Source: a bacterium (GTDB taxonomy: Bacteria; Krumholzibacteriota; Krumholzibacteriia; LZORAL124-64-63). From it: a stretch of DNA of 64,000 nt. The notes beneath the pieces are model-generated. The model saw only the letters and a program-made list of their open reading frames with translations. It was not told where the DNA came from and did not search any database. The DNA lies in assembly GCA_016703265.1 (NCBI GenBank), contig JADJCK010000005.1:310001-374000 (forward strand). Reading direction: 5' to 3'. The position numbers were made by a program, and so were the translations under genes. Shown here in pieces: positions 10,687 through 19,244 of the stretch. Within the stretch, counting starts at the first letter, position 1, and every line of letters starts with the position of its first letter.

Positions 10687-12069
10687 TCAACGGGTCGCAG
10701 GTTGCGCCGGCTGGCGACGCGGCAGGGGCCGGGGATCGGCGGCCAGCGCGCCGGCCAGCCCGGCGATGGCCTCGACGTTCCGGTTCACGAGCACCGGATC
10801 CACCTTGTCCAGGTTGTCGGCCGGCGAGTGGTGGAAGTGGAAGTAGGTATCGCCTTCCACCCGGTGCCCGATGCCGGGCACGCCCAGCTCCACCAGCGGG
10901 TGCACGTCGGCGCCCGAGCCGCCGGACGTCACGGACTCGGCGCCGAACGCCGCAAGCGGGGCCGCCAACTCGGCTACCCGTGCCACGGCCAGCGAGTCGC
11001 CGGCCACGGAGAAGCCGCGCGGCGCAAAGGCGCCCGAGTCGCTCTCCATGGCGACCACGTGGCGGTCGATCTCGCCCAGATGGGCATCGCGATAGGCCCG
11101 GCCGCCGTAGACCCCGATCTCCTCGGCCGTGTACAGCACCACGCGCACCGTGCGGGCCGGTCGCCGGCCTTCCAGCATCAGCTCGCGTGCCGCCGCCATC
11201 ATCATGGCGCAGCCGGCCGCGTCGTCGTGCGCACAGGTGCCAACGTCCCACGAATCGAGGTGCGCACCCAGCAGCACGATCTCTTCCGGCCACTTCTCGC
11301 CGCGGATGTCGGCCACGACGTTCGCACAGGGTCCGTCGCCGAGATTGCGCGCCTCCATGTACAGGTGCACGCGCGGCCACAGGCCGCGATCGGCCAGGCG
11401 CTGCAGGCGCGCGGCGTCCTCGACGGTGAGAGCGGCGGCGGGAATGCGCGGCGCGTCGTCGGCATAGCGCATCATGCCGGTGTGCGGCGTGCCGAGGCTG
11501 AACGGCGTCACCGAGCGGATCAGGCAGGCCACGGCACCGTGCTTCGCGGCCGTGCTGGCGCCCTTGCTGCGGTACTGCACCGTGGTCCCGTAGTCGACCC
11601 ACGGCATGTTGAACAGCACGATGCGTCCGCTCGCCTCGCCGGCGCGCTGTTCCAGTTCCTCGAAACTGCGCACGACGAGCACTTCGGCCTCGATGCCGTC
11701 CGGCCCGGTGCCGTCGCTCAGCCCCAGCCCGAGCAGTTGCATATCGAAGGGCGCCGGGGCCGTGCACCGCGCCCACTCGCGGCCGCGTGTCCACACCGGC
11801 ACCGTTACCGGTTCGGTCCAGACGCTGTCGAAGCCGGCGGCGCGCAGCGTCGTGACGGCCCAGTCGACGGCGCGCGCCATCTGCGGGCTCCCGGCAGGGC
11901 GGCTGCCCACCAGGTCGCACAGCGAAGCCAGCGTGCGCCAGGCGAAGGTGGCCGTGTCGGCGGGGGCCGTCACGGACGTCTGCGCCATGGCCGGCGCGGC
12001 GCCGGCCAGCAGCAGCCCCGCGAACAGGAACGCCGCGCGGCTCGGGCGAGGGGAGGGGCGCGAAAGCAT
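10687..12069 (-). CDS. M28-family metallopeptidase (carboxypeptidase Q/PGCP-like), exported
   Basis: The protein is a zinc exopeptidase of 460 residues with a signal peptide ending APAMAQ (about residue 30). A protease-associated domain is inserted at about 110-250. The five M28 metal ligands can be placed at His270 (GAHLDSWDVG), Asp282/283 (HDDAAG), Glu317 after catalytic Glu316 (TAEEIG), Asp344 (MESDSG) and His413/414 (FHFHHSPADNLDKVD). This layout is closest to the PGCP/carboxypeptidase Q group, which hydrolyses dipeptides. ATG at 12069 is preceded by AAGGAG at a good distance; a longer open frame upstream has no signal peptide at its start. It heads a two-gene unit with the tricorn homolog, consistent with stepwise extracytoplasmic peptide breakdown. 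Confidence 0.92.
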   Translation of the reverse strand: MLSRPSPRPSRAAFLFAGLLLAGAAPAMAQTSVTAPADTATFAWRTLASLCDLVGSRPAGSPQMARAVDWAVTTLRAAGFDSVWTEPVTVPVWTRGREWARCTAPAPFDMQLLGLGLSDGTGPDGIEAEVLVVRSFEELEQRAGEASGRIVLFNMPWVDYGTTVQYRSKGASTAAKHGAVACLIRSVTPFSLGTPHTGMMRYADDAPRIPAAALTVEDAARLQRLADRGLWPRVHLYMEARNLGDGPCANVVADIRGEKWPEEIVLLGAHLDSWDVGTCAHDDAAGCAMMMAAARELMLEGRRPARTVRVVLYTAEEIGVYGGRAYRDAHLGEIDRHVVAMESDSGAFAPRGFSVAGDSLAVARVAELAAPLAAFGAESVTSGGSGADVHPLVELGVPGIGHRVEGDTYFHFHHSPADNLDKVDPVLVNRNVEAIAGLAGALAADPRPLPRRQPAQPATR

Positions 12070-12210
12070 CGGGGCACTCCTTGGGGCAGTCGAGGGGACC
12101 GGCGAGGGCCCGGCGAAGGCCAGGCGACAAAGGGAAGGCGGCCGCCGTTTCCGGCGGCCGCCTGCGGCCAAAGATACCAGATGACGCCCGGGCTGTCAGC
12201 CCGCGCGTGT

Positions 12211-13410
12211 TCAGCCTTCGAGCTTGCGGAAGACCTTGTCGATGCGCCGAACAGCCATGTTCAGCTCGGCCTTCGTGATGTTCAGCGGCGGCGCCAGCCG
12301 GATGACGTTCTCGTGCGTCTCCTTGCAGAGCATGCCTTCCTTCATCAGCGCCTCGCAGTAGGGGCGGGCCTTGCGATCGAGCACCACGCCGATCCACAGC
12401 CCGCGGCCACGCACCTGCTTGATGCTCTTGTACTTCATCTCCTGCAGCTTGGCCATGAACCAGGGACCGAGCTTCGCGCTGTTCTCGATGAGTTCCTCTT
12501 CCACCAGCACCTTCATCGCCTCGCGCGCCACGGCCATGCCCAACGGGTTGCCGCCGAAGGTTGAGCCGTGGTCGCCGGGATTGAAGACGCCCATGACATC
12601 CTCGCGGCTGAGGAACGCCGACACGGGATAGAAGCCGCCGCTGAGCGCCTTGCCGACGATGACACCGTCGGGCTGCACATCCTCGTGCTGGAAGGCGAAC
12701 ATTTTCCCGGTGCGCCCCAGGCCCGACTGGATCTCGTCGCAGATGAGCAGCACGTTGTTGTCGCGGCAGATCTTCTCGGCCTGCTTCAGGAATCCCTCGG
12801 GCGGCAGCTTGATGCCGGCTTCGCCCTGGATCGGCTCGACCAGGAAGGCGGCCGTATTCTCTGTCACGGCGGCGGCCAGCGCCTTCGCGTCGCCGTAGGG
12901 GATGATCACGAAGCCCGGCGTGAACGGCCCGAAGCCGTCGCGGTACTGCTCGTCGGTGGAGAAGCTGACGATGGTCGTCGTGCGTCCGTGGAAGTTGTCG
13001 GCGCAGACGATGATCTCGCACTTGTCCTTCGCGATGCCCTTGACCTTCTCGCCCCACTTGCGCGCGGCCTTCACCGCGGTCTCCACGGCCTCGGCGCCCG
13101 AGTTCATCGGCAGCACCTTGGGGAAACCGGTCAGCGCGCACACTTCCTCGCAGAAGTGCGGCAGTTGGTCGTTGCGGAACGCGCGGCTGGTGAGCGTCAC
13201 CTTCGCTGCCTGCTTCTTCAGCGCCTTCACCAGGCGCGGATGGCAGTGCCCCTGGTTGACGGCGCTGTAGGCGGCCAGGAAGTCCATGTAGCGCTTGCCT
13301 TCGACGTCTTCGACCCAGACGCCCTCGGCCTTGCGGATGACGATGTCCAGCGGGTGATAGTTGTGGGCTCCGAACTGGTCTTCGATGGCGATGAGCTTGT
13401 CGGTCTTCAA
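12211..13410 (-). CDS. rocD: Ornithine--oxo-acid aminotransferase (class III PLP aminotransferase)
   Basis: The enzyme converts ornithine and 2-oxoglutarate to glutamate semialdehyde and glutamate, linking arginine/ornithine to proline. The 399-residue protein has the RocD signature throughout: YSAVNQGHCHP, MNSGAEAVETA, NFHGRTTTIVSFS, EPIQGEAG, DEIQSGLGRTG and the PLP lysine in VGKALSGGFYP (about Lys254), then GSTFGGNPL. I chose TTG at 13410: GGAGGG lies seven bases upstream and the product then has normal RocD length. A longer frame reaches an ATG at 13524, but its extra 38 residues look non-native. It is separated from the M28 unit by about 140 bases and preceded by a long gene-free leader. 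Confidence 0.93.
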   Translation of the reverse strand: MKTDKLIAIEDQFGAHNYHPLDIVIRKAEGVWVEDVEGKRYMDFLAAYSAVNQGHCHPRLVKALKKQAAKVTLTSRAFRNDQLPHFCEEVCALTGFPKVLPMNSGAEAVETAVKAARKWGEKVKGIAKDKCEIIVCADNFHGRTTTIVSFSTDEQYRDGFGPFTPGFVIIPYGDAKALAAAVTENTAAFLVEPIQGEAGIKLPPEGFLKQAEKICRDNNVLLICDEIQSGLGRTGKMFAFQHEDVQPDGVIVGKALSGGFYPVSAFLSREDVMGVFNPGDHGSTFGGNPLGMAVAREAMKVLVEEELIENSAKLGPWFMAKLQEMKYKSIKQVRGRGLWIGVVLDRKARPYCEALMKEGMLCKETHENVIRLAPPLNITKAELNMAVRRIDKVFRKLEG

Positions 13411-14080
13411 GGCGTTTCCCTCCGGATAAATCCTTTGGCGCCGCCGCGCGCCTGACGCGAAACCGCATCGCCAAAATAGTGTGCCGGCAGCGGTATTTCC
13501 ACCGTCCACGGGCGACTCCGTCACTTCCCGGAAAAAATCCCTCGGGCCGCAATTAGTGCTTTACATACAAAAGTACTTCAGTTATTAAAGCATGGCGCCG
13601 GGTCGAGAGGACCGGTTTCGGGAAGGATCCCGGGCCGGGACGACCAGGTGCAGACGACCGGTCGGGGACGTGGGGAGCTTCGGTTCGCCACGGCGAGAAG
13701 GCCGGTCTGGTCCAACGGTTCGGCCAGCCGGGTCCTGACGGAGCGACGGATCCCCGCAAGGGGTCGGAGAAGGATCTCCGGGCGGCAATGAGGGGCGGGT
13801 TCACTGGTCCTGGGTGCCAGCCGCCCCTCGCCGACCGACCGCTGCGCACGGATGCGCGCCGGTCGCGTCGGAAGGCCACGGTCCGTTTCGGCGGTCTGGA
13901 ACCAATGGACCCGCAACAGGAACTGGCAGGGCGGCCATTCCTGGATCTCAGGGACCGGCCCGGACCGACAACCGGGAACACACCGGCCGGTCCCTGAACA
14001 GCGCAGCGCGAACGGCAGCGACGCCGCACGGATGCGGCGAGCCTTCGCGGCGATGACGCCCGGCAGGGAGGCCGGAAGTC
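13411..14080. other. 670-base gene-free stretch with inverted repeats and an AT-rich island
   Basis: No credible gene is visible on either strand between rocD and the winged-helix regulator. An AT-rich island at about 13551-13592 stands out from its GC-rich surroundings and is the likeliest promoter area for rocD. Further right are several short hairpins, for example CCCC-GCAA-GGGG near 13753-13764 and GGAGA-AGGA-TCTCC near 13766-13779. A 12-bp inverted repeat lies at 13949-13996. The clustering suggests a structured leader RNA or untranslated regulatory region, but I recognise no riboswitch class. Confidence 0.45.
13949..13996. repeat. 12-bp perfect inverted repeat upstream of the winged-helix gene
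   Basis: CAGGGACCGGCC (13949-13960) is the exact reverse complement of GGCCGGTCCCTG (13985-13996), with a 24-base spacer. It ends 84 bases before the regulator's ATG. It could fold as an RNA hairpin or serve as a palindromic operator for the neighbouring regulator. Confidence 0.5.
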
Positions 14081-14416
14081 ATGGCGCGAGCCAAGAACCC
14101 CGCCCCGGCCCGGCCGGAGCGGGAACGGCTGTCGCCGCTCATCCACGGCCGGGTCAGGCTCATGCTCCTGTCCCGGCTCGTCGCCATGCCCACCGCCCAC
14201 ACTTTCACCGACCTGCGGGCGGCCCTGCGCCTGACCGACGGCGTGCTGTCGGTCAACCTCACCAAACTCGAGGCCGGCGGGCTGGTGAGCGTCGAGAAGA
14301 CGTTCGAAGGGCGCCGTCCGCGCACGCTCGTGCGCATCACCGCCCAGGGCGTGGCCCAGTTCCGCCAATATGTCCAGGACCTGAAGGCCATCGTGCCGGG
14401 ACTCGCCGGTCGCTGA
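14081..14416 (+). CDS. Winged-helix transcriptional regulator (HTH_27 type)
   Basis: The 111-residue protein is a single winged-helix domain of the PF13601 kind. It opens with LSPLIHGRVRLMLLSRL, contains the recognition-helix region FTDLRAALRLTDGVLSVNLTKLEAGG, and has the wing VSVEKTFEGRRPRTLVRIT followed by the dimerisation helix. Members are small MarR/ArsR-like dimeric regulators with no separate ligand domain. It is monocistronic. The inverted repeat at 13949-13996 upstream may be its own operator (inference). ATG at 14081 follows GGGAGG at about 10 bases. Confidence 0.85.
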   Translation: MARAKNPAPARPERERLSPLIHGRVRLMLLSRLVAMPTAHTFTDLRAALRLTDGVLSVNLTKLEAGGLVSVEKTFEGRRPRTLVRITAQGVAQFRQYVQDLKAIVPGLAGR

Positions 14417-14624
14417 ACGCGGCTGCTCAGCGTCCGCGGGGCAGCCGTCTGCTGCTCGCCCGCGGGTGGTCTGGCGGCAGCCGGTGTCAATGATCACGAA
14501 CTTGCCATAAAGATGAGATGTGTTCTCGATTGGAGACAAAGTGGCAATAAGACGAATTTGATGTTGTTGTCAAAATTATTAACGCAATATAAATCAATCA
14601 CTTAACTTGGAAAAGAGGCGGTCA

Positions 14625-14653
14625 TTATCATAAAGAAAGCGCGTATGTATCTT
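14625..14653 (+). promoter_or_regulatory. Candidate promoter of the secreted protein gene at 14712
   Basis: TTATCA (14625-14630) and TATCTT (14648-14653) are separated by 17 bases inside an AT-rich island (about 14500-14660). The -10 box matches those before rpoZ and the HNH gene. Confidence 0.45.
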
Positions 14654-14668
14654 GCTGTGTGTGGGTGT

Positions 14669-14690
14669 ACCAGCCGACGGTTCGGCTGGT
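14669..14690 (+). promoter_or_regulatory. 9-bp hairpin just upstream of the ribosome binding site
   Basis: ACCAGCCGA (14669-14677) and TCGGCTGGT (14682-14690) form a perfect stem with the loop CGGT. It ends about six bases before the GGAGGT of the 14712 gene and begins shortly after the predicted transcript start, so it may protect the 5' end or modulate translation. Confidence 0.5.
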
Positions 14691-14711
14691 TTGACATGGA
14701 GGTAGTCGCCC

Positions 14712-15386
14712 ATGAACACCACCCACACGCAACCCCGCAGGATGCAACGCAGCCGCCGCGGCGCCATCGCCATCTTTCTGATCCTGATCGGCGGACTGCA
14801 GGCGAGTCCTGCCCTTGCGGCCATCGCCCGGACCGTGCGCTGGACGGCCAGTCCGGCCAAGAATGCCCTCGGACAGCCCCTGCCGCCGGCCGTCAGCTAC
14901 GAAGTCTGGCTCACCGTGCAACCAGCTTCCGAGACGATGGTCGCCACGGTTCCCGATACGATGTGGACCCTGCAGGCGCAACCGGGCACCACGTACCGCG
15001 TTCGCGTTCGCGGGGTCAGCGCTACGGGCGTGAGGTCAGTCTACAGTGCCCTTTCCGATCCGTGGCAGGCGCCGGGCACATCGGCTGCGGACCTGCCGTC
15101 ACTGGGCCGGCTCGGTCCGGCACGGCCCAACCCGTTCAACGCGCGCACCGCCATCACCGACCTCGTGCCGGAGGGCCTGGCGACCGTCGCCGTGCTTTCA
15201 CTCGATATCTACGACGTGCGCGGCCGGCACATCCGGGACCTGGAGGTCGACCGCAGTCCTGGTGCCCACGAGGCCGTCTGGAACGGCTCGGACGACTCCG
15301 GCCATACCGTACCGGCCGGAATCTACCTGGCGCAATACACCTGCGGCGGGCATCGGTCATCCCTCAAGCTCGCTCTCGTTGCCTGA
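14712..15386 (+). CDS. Secreted protein with fibronectin-III-like part and FlgD-like C-terminal domain
   Basis: The 224-residue protein has a signal peptide with an Arg-rich N-region (residues 1-36, ending SPALA). A single fibronectin-type-III-like module follows (YEVWLTVQPAS, TTYRVRVRGVSATG). A FlgD-like immunoglobulin domain starts at ARPNPFNARTAI (about 135), with the typical DIYDVRGRHIRDL and GHTVPAGIYLAQY strands. Such C-terminal domains are used as cell-surface or secretion signals in several phyla. The fibronectin half resembles the small protein at 30398 (YLVRVRGVAAGGATG). GGAGGT is eight bases before ATG. The function is unknown, and adhesion or surface display is only inferred. Confidence 0.8.
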   Translation: MNTTHTQPRRMQRSRRGAIAIFLILIGGLQASPALAAIARTVRWTASPAKNALGQPLPPAVSYEVWLTVQPASETMVATVPDTMWTLQAQPGTTYRVRVRGVSATGVRSVYSALSDPWQAPGTSAADLPSLGRLGPARPNPFNARTAITDLVPEGLATVAVLSLDIYDVRGRHIRDLEVDRSPGAHEAVWNGSDDSGHTVPAGIYLAQYTCGGHRSSLKLALVA

Positions 15387-15439
15387 GGCGCGTGCCGCTT
15401 CACGATGTCGCCGCTAGGTTGTCTGTCTGGAGGTGTCGC

Positions 15440-16117
15440 ATGAAGAGGATATCCCTGCTGCTGGTTCTGGCCCTGTTCGCAAGTGCAGGGGCGGCGCCGG
15501 CCGGCGTCGACGTTGACTTCGGTGCAGCCGCACCGCTGGGCGACGACGGCGGCCTGTTCGTCTCGATCTCGTCCCGCTATTTCGACCGCGAGCCGCGCGT
15601 CATCGAGGACTGGGGACGGCGCTACTACCCCGACCCGGACGACCTGGCCGTGGCGCTGTTCCTCAGCCGTCACTGCAACAAGGGACCGGAATACGCTTTC
15701 GGCCTGCGGCAGCAGGGGCTCGGCTGGTTCGAGATCTCCAACCGCTGCCAGGTGCCTGTCGACGTCTACTTCGTGACCGTGTCACGGGACCCCGGACCGC
15801 CTTACGGCAAGGCCTACGGCCACTGGAAGAAGCACCGCAAGGACGGCCGCCACGTCATGGTCCTCAGCGACGACGACATGCGCCACCTCGTGGGCGCGCG
15901 CATGATCCACGAGTACTACGGCGTGTCGATCGAGACGGCGATGCAGTGGCGGGCCTCGGGTCGCGACATCCGCGCGGTCATGGCTGACCGGTACCGCGAG
16001 CGCCACGGCAAGGGGCACGACAAGGGCCGTGACGATAATCGTTCGGACGACCACCGGCCCAACAAACTGAAGGGTGACGACCACAAGGGCGGTGGCAAGA
16101 AGGACAAGGGCAAATAG
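15440..16117 (+). CDS. Exported protein with highly charged Lys/Asp/His-rich tail, unknown function
   Basis: The 225-residue protein begins with a clear signal peptide (MKRISLLLVLALFASAGAAPAG). A globular region follows with aromatic-rich segments (SRYFDREPRVIEDWGRRYY, AYGHWKKHRKDGR) and a helical part (GVSIETAMQWRASGRDIRAVM). From about residue 190 the tail is almost only H, K, D, G, R and N (HGKGHDKGRDDNRSDD), which could bind metal or nucleic acid or act as a flexible anchor. I do not recognise the family. GGAGG lies six bases before ATG at 15440. It follows the FlgD-domain gene by 53 bases on the same strand, so the two may be co-transcribed. Confidence 0.75.
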   Translation: MKRISLLLVLALFASAGAAPAGVDVDFGAAAPLGDDGGLFVSISSRYFDREPRVIEDWGRRYYPDPDDLAVALFLSRHCNKGPEYAFGLRQQGLGWFEISNRCQVPVDVYFVTVSRDPGPPYGKAYGHWKKHRKDGRHVMVLSDDDMRHLVGARMIHEYYGVSIETAMQWRASGRDIRAVMADRYRERHGKGHDKGRDDNRSDDHRPNKLKGDDHKGGGKKDKGK

Positions 16118-16140
16118 CGTCAACCGCCGTTGTCACATGC

Positions 16141-16213
16141 AGTTCCATAGGAACTAATATTTGATTTTTACTGCGCTTGTGGTATCATTTACCGATGGCC
16201 CGCGGTGCGGGCC
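16141..16213 (+). promoter_or_regulatory. Candidate promoter and 5' hairpin of the secreted endonuclease gene
   Basis: AGTTCC-ATA-GGAACT (16141-16155) is a small palindrome directly before TTGATT (16161-16166) and TATCAT (16183-16188), 16 bases apart. Just after the expected transcript start, GGCCCGC-GGT-GCGGGCC (16197-16213) forms a 7-bp GC stem. The same order, promoter then 5'-proximal hairpin, is seen before the gene at 14712. Confidence 0.45.
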
Positions 16214-16291
16214 CCTCCCGCCTGCCAGCGCGGCCGCCAGATCCCGGCCCGTCGCGCCTGCAGGCCCTTCCGTATGCGCGAGGTCCGCCCG

Positions 16292-19022
16292 ATGAAGAAG
16301 CCCGTCGCCCGCTTCTGTACGTTCCTGCTGCTCCTGATGGCCCTGGTACCCGCCGCGCGGGCCGACGTCATCATCTCGGAACTCTGCGATCCCCGATTGA
16401 ACTACCTCACGGATCGCTACATCGAGATCTACAACTCGGGCGCCGCGAGCGTAAGCCTGACGGGTTGGCAGCTGGTCGCCGTCGGCAACGGTTCCGACAT
16501 CTTCACCTGGAACCTCTCCGGGACGATCGCGCCGGGTGAAGCGCTGGTGGCCGGCGGCACGGCGCCGGTCGTGGCCTTCCCGATCGATTTCGCGGCTGCT
16601 GCGTGGGCCGCGAGCAACAGCACCTGGAACGGCAACATCAACGACGGCGCCAAGCTCAAGAACGGCTCCGGCACGGTGGTCGAGAGCCTCGTCGTGCCGT
16701 CCACGAACTTCGAGAACAAGACGATGGTGCGCAACGCCGACGTCAGCACGCCGAGCCTGACGTTCAACGCCGCGCAATGGACGTCGACGGCGGTCGATAC
16801 GCCGACCCAGGCGACGCCCGGCGTGCACAATCCCGTCGTTTCGCAGGGGCCCGGTCATCAGCGCCGTCACCACGAACCCCGCAGGGCCCCTGCCGGGTCA
16901 GACCGTCAGCGTGCAGGCGACGGTGACCGACGCCAATGCCACGATCACCACCGTCACGCTGAACTGGGGCCTGGTTTCCGGATCGCTGACCAACGCCATC
17001 CCGATGTCCGACATCGGAGGCGGCACGTGGGCCACCTCGGCATCGATCCCGTCGCAGTCCGCAGGCGCGACCGTCTACTATGCAGTCACTGCCGCCAACA
17101 GCATCCCGGCCCAGACCGTGTCCCCGCAGCAGAGCTACGCACTGCCGACCGTGGTGGCCGTCGCGGCCATCCAGGGAACGGGCGCCGCTTCGTCGTACCT
17201 CGGCCAGACCGTGGTCACGTCGGGCGTCGTGACGGCGGGCTTCGGCACCACGTTCACGATCCAGGACGGCGCCGGCGCGCGCAGCGGCCTGTGGGTCTCA
17301 GGTGTCGCGGCGCCCGCAACCGGCACCCTCGTCGAGGTGCGCGGTGTCGTGGCCGAGACCAGCGGCAACACGATGCTCACCACGGCCCAGGTCAACAGCT
17401 ATGCGCCGGGCGTGCTGCCTGCGGCCGCCGTGCTGACCACGGGCGAAGCCATCGCCGAGGACTGGGAAGGCGTGCTCGTGCAGGTGGTGGACGCCTCCTG
17501 CACGCTGAGCGCCGCTGCGACCCCGCGCTGGGAGGTCACGAACACCGGCGGCGCCATCGCCGTCGACGACCTGGCGGTCTCGCCGAACCTGGTGCAGGGC
17601 ACGCGCTACACGATCACCGGGCCCGTCAGCGGCAACAGCACAGCTGACGGCGTGGTGCCGCGCAGCGCCGCGGACATCGTCTTCGTCGGTGACACCTACG
17701 TGCCGCTGATCGTGGCGGTCGTGCCGGCCGGTACGACCAGCCTGCAGGTGAAGTTCTCCGAGCCGGTCGCCGCGGCCACGGCCAATGTGGCCGGCAACTA
17801 CCTCGTGAGCGGGTGCACGGTCCTCGGTGCGGCGCTCGTCCCCGGCCAGCCCGAGACCGTGGCGCTGACCCTGACCGTGATGGGCACCGGCAGCCACACG
17901 CTCACCGTGGGCGGCGTCGCGGACCTGTACGGCAACGTCGTGAGCGGCGCGCAGGTCGTGTTCAGCTACTACGGCGGGAACATCCCGGCGGGCTATTACG
18001 CGTCGGCTGAAGGCCTGGTCGGCGCGCCGCTGCAGGCCGCCCTCGAGAGCATCATCGACGGCCACCAGTCGGTCAGCTACGACGGCCTGTGGACGGCGTT
18101 CTATACCACCGACGACAAGCCCAACGGCAAGGTCTGGGACATGTACTCGGACATCCCCGACGGCATACCGCCCTACGAGTACACGTTCGGCGTCGACCAG
18201 GGCGGCCAGGCCGGGAGCGAGGGCACCGGCTACAACCGCGAGCACTCGTGGCCGGCCAGCTGGTACGGGTCCACGTCGCCCATGTACACGGACCTGTTCA
18301 TGGTCTACCCGACCGACAACGACGTGAACAACCTGCGCAGCAACTATCCGTTCGGCGAGGTCGGCGTCCCCACCGAGACGACGCTCAACGGCAGCAAGCT
18401 GGGACCGTGCGCCTACCCGGGCTACAGCGGGACCGTGTTCGAGCCCATCGATGCCTACAAGGGCGACTTCGCGCGGGCCTATTTCTACATGACCACGCGC
18501 TACTACCTGCAGGACGCCAGCTGGCCGGGCAGCCCCATGACCGACGGCGCCGTGCTGTTGCCCTGGGCCGAGGCGATGCTGCTGGAGTGGAACACCGCCG
18601 ACCCGGTGAGCACGAAGGAGATCGACCGCAACGAGGCGGTGTACGCCATCCAGGGCAACCGCAATCCGTTCATCGACCGGCCCGATTTCGTGCAGAAGGT
18701 CTTCCAGCCCGAACTCAGCCCGGTGCCGCAGCCGGTCCTGACGGAGGCTGTGGTGCTGCACCAGAACGTGCCCAACCCGTTCAACCCGTCGACGGTCATC
18801 CGCTACGAGCTGACGTCGCCGGTCGAGGTGGAGCTGCAGGTGTACGACCTGGCCGGTCATCTCGTGGACACGATCTTCGCCGGACCGGAGTCGGCCGGAC
18901 GCCACGAAGCCACCTGGCAGGGACGCGACGAAGCCGGCCGTTCCGTGGCCACGGGCGTGTACTTCTACCGGCTGCGCGCCGGCAGCGAAGTGCAGACGCG
19001 GCGGATGGTGTTGAGCAAGTAG
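16292..19022 (+). CDS. Secreted endonuclease I with lamin-tail and FlgD-like domains; frameshifted
   Basis: A large extracellular nuclease (about 910 residues) with several parts. It has a signal peptide (residues 1-24) and a lamin-tail domain (VIISELCDPR, YIEIYNSG). Ig-like and OB-like modules follow (TYVPLIVAVVPAGTTSLQVKFSEPV, TVVTSGVVTAGFGTTFTIQDG). Next is an endonuclease I (EndA/NucM, PF04231) core with GYNREHSWPASWYG, which supplies the catalytic His, and FMVYPTDNDVNNLRSNYPFG, then a FlgD-like C-terminal domain starting QNVPNPFNPSTVIRYEL. One extra base at 16848-16854 (GGGGCCCGG) shifts the frame between VVSQGP and VISAVTTNPAGPL. Probable role: digestion of extracellular DNA for nutrients or biofilm turnover. 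A hairpin follows at 19056. Confidence 0.88.
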
Positions 19023-19055
19023 CCGCAGGCTGCAACGGCGGCCGTACGTGACAAT

Positions 19056-19100
19056 GAAGGGCCGGTCGGGCGTCCCGCGGGACGCTGCGACCGGCCCTTC
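19056..19100. terminator. Long nested hairpin terminator after the endonuclease gene
   Basis: GAAGGGCCGGTCG (19056-19068) pairs over 13 bp with CGACCGGCCCTTC (19088-19100). The loop is itself a palindrome (GCGTCCCGCGGGACGC). There is no T-tract afterwards, so stopping may depend on stem strength alone. Confidence 0.65.
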
Positions 19101-19244
19101 GCGTTGCCCGGCAACGGCCCGCCGTGCCGTGGCGGCACCGCGACGACATGTCTATCCTGCCGCTTCGCACGCCCACATCAATGACCCCTGCCATGGCAGC
19201 GGGCCGTGTTTCCATACACTGAGTCATCCACAGGGAGGACACCC

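Noticed and set aside
9373..12564. Long plus-strand open frame of 1,063 codons across the M28/rocD region
   Set aside because: It is the antisense shadow of the rocD, M28 and tricorn genes, without any family motif or export signal.
13553..14539. Minus-strand open frame of 328 codons opposite the winged-helix regulator
   Set aside because: Its composition follows GC bias, with no recognisable domain, and the plus-strand regulator has a clear fold and ribosome site.
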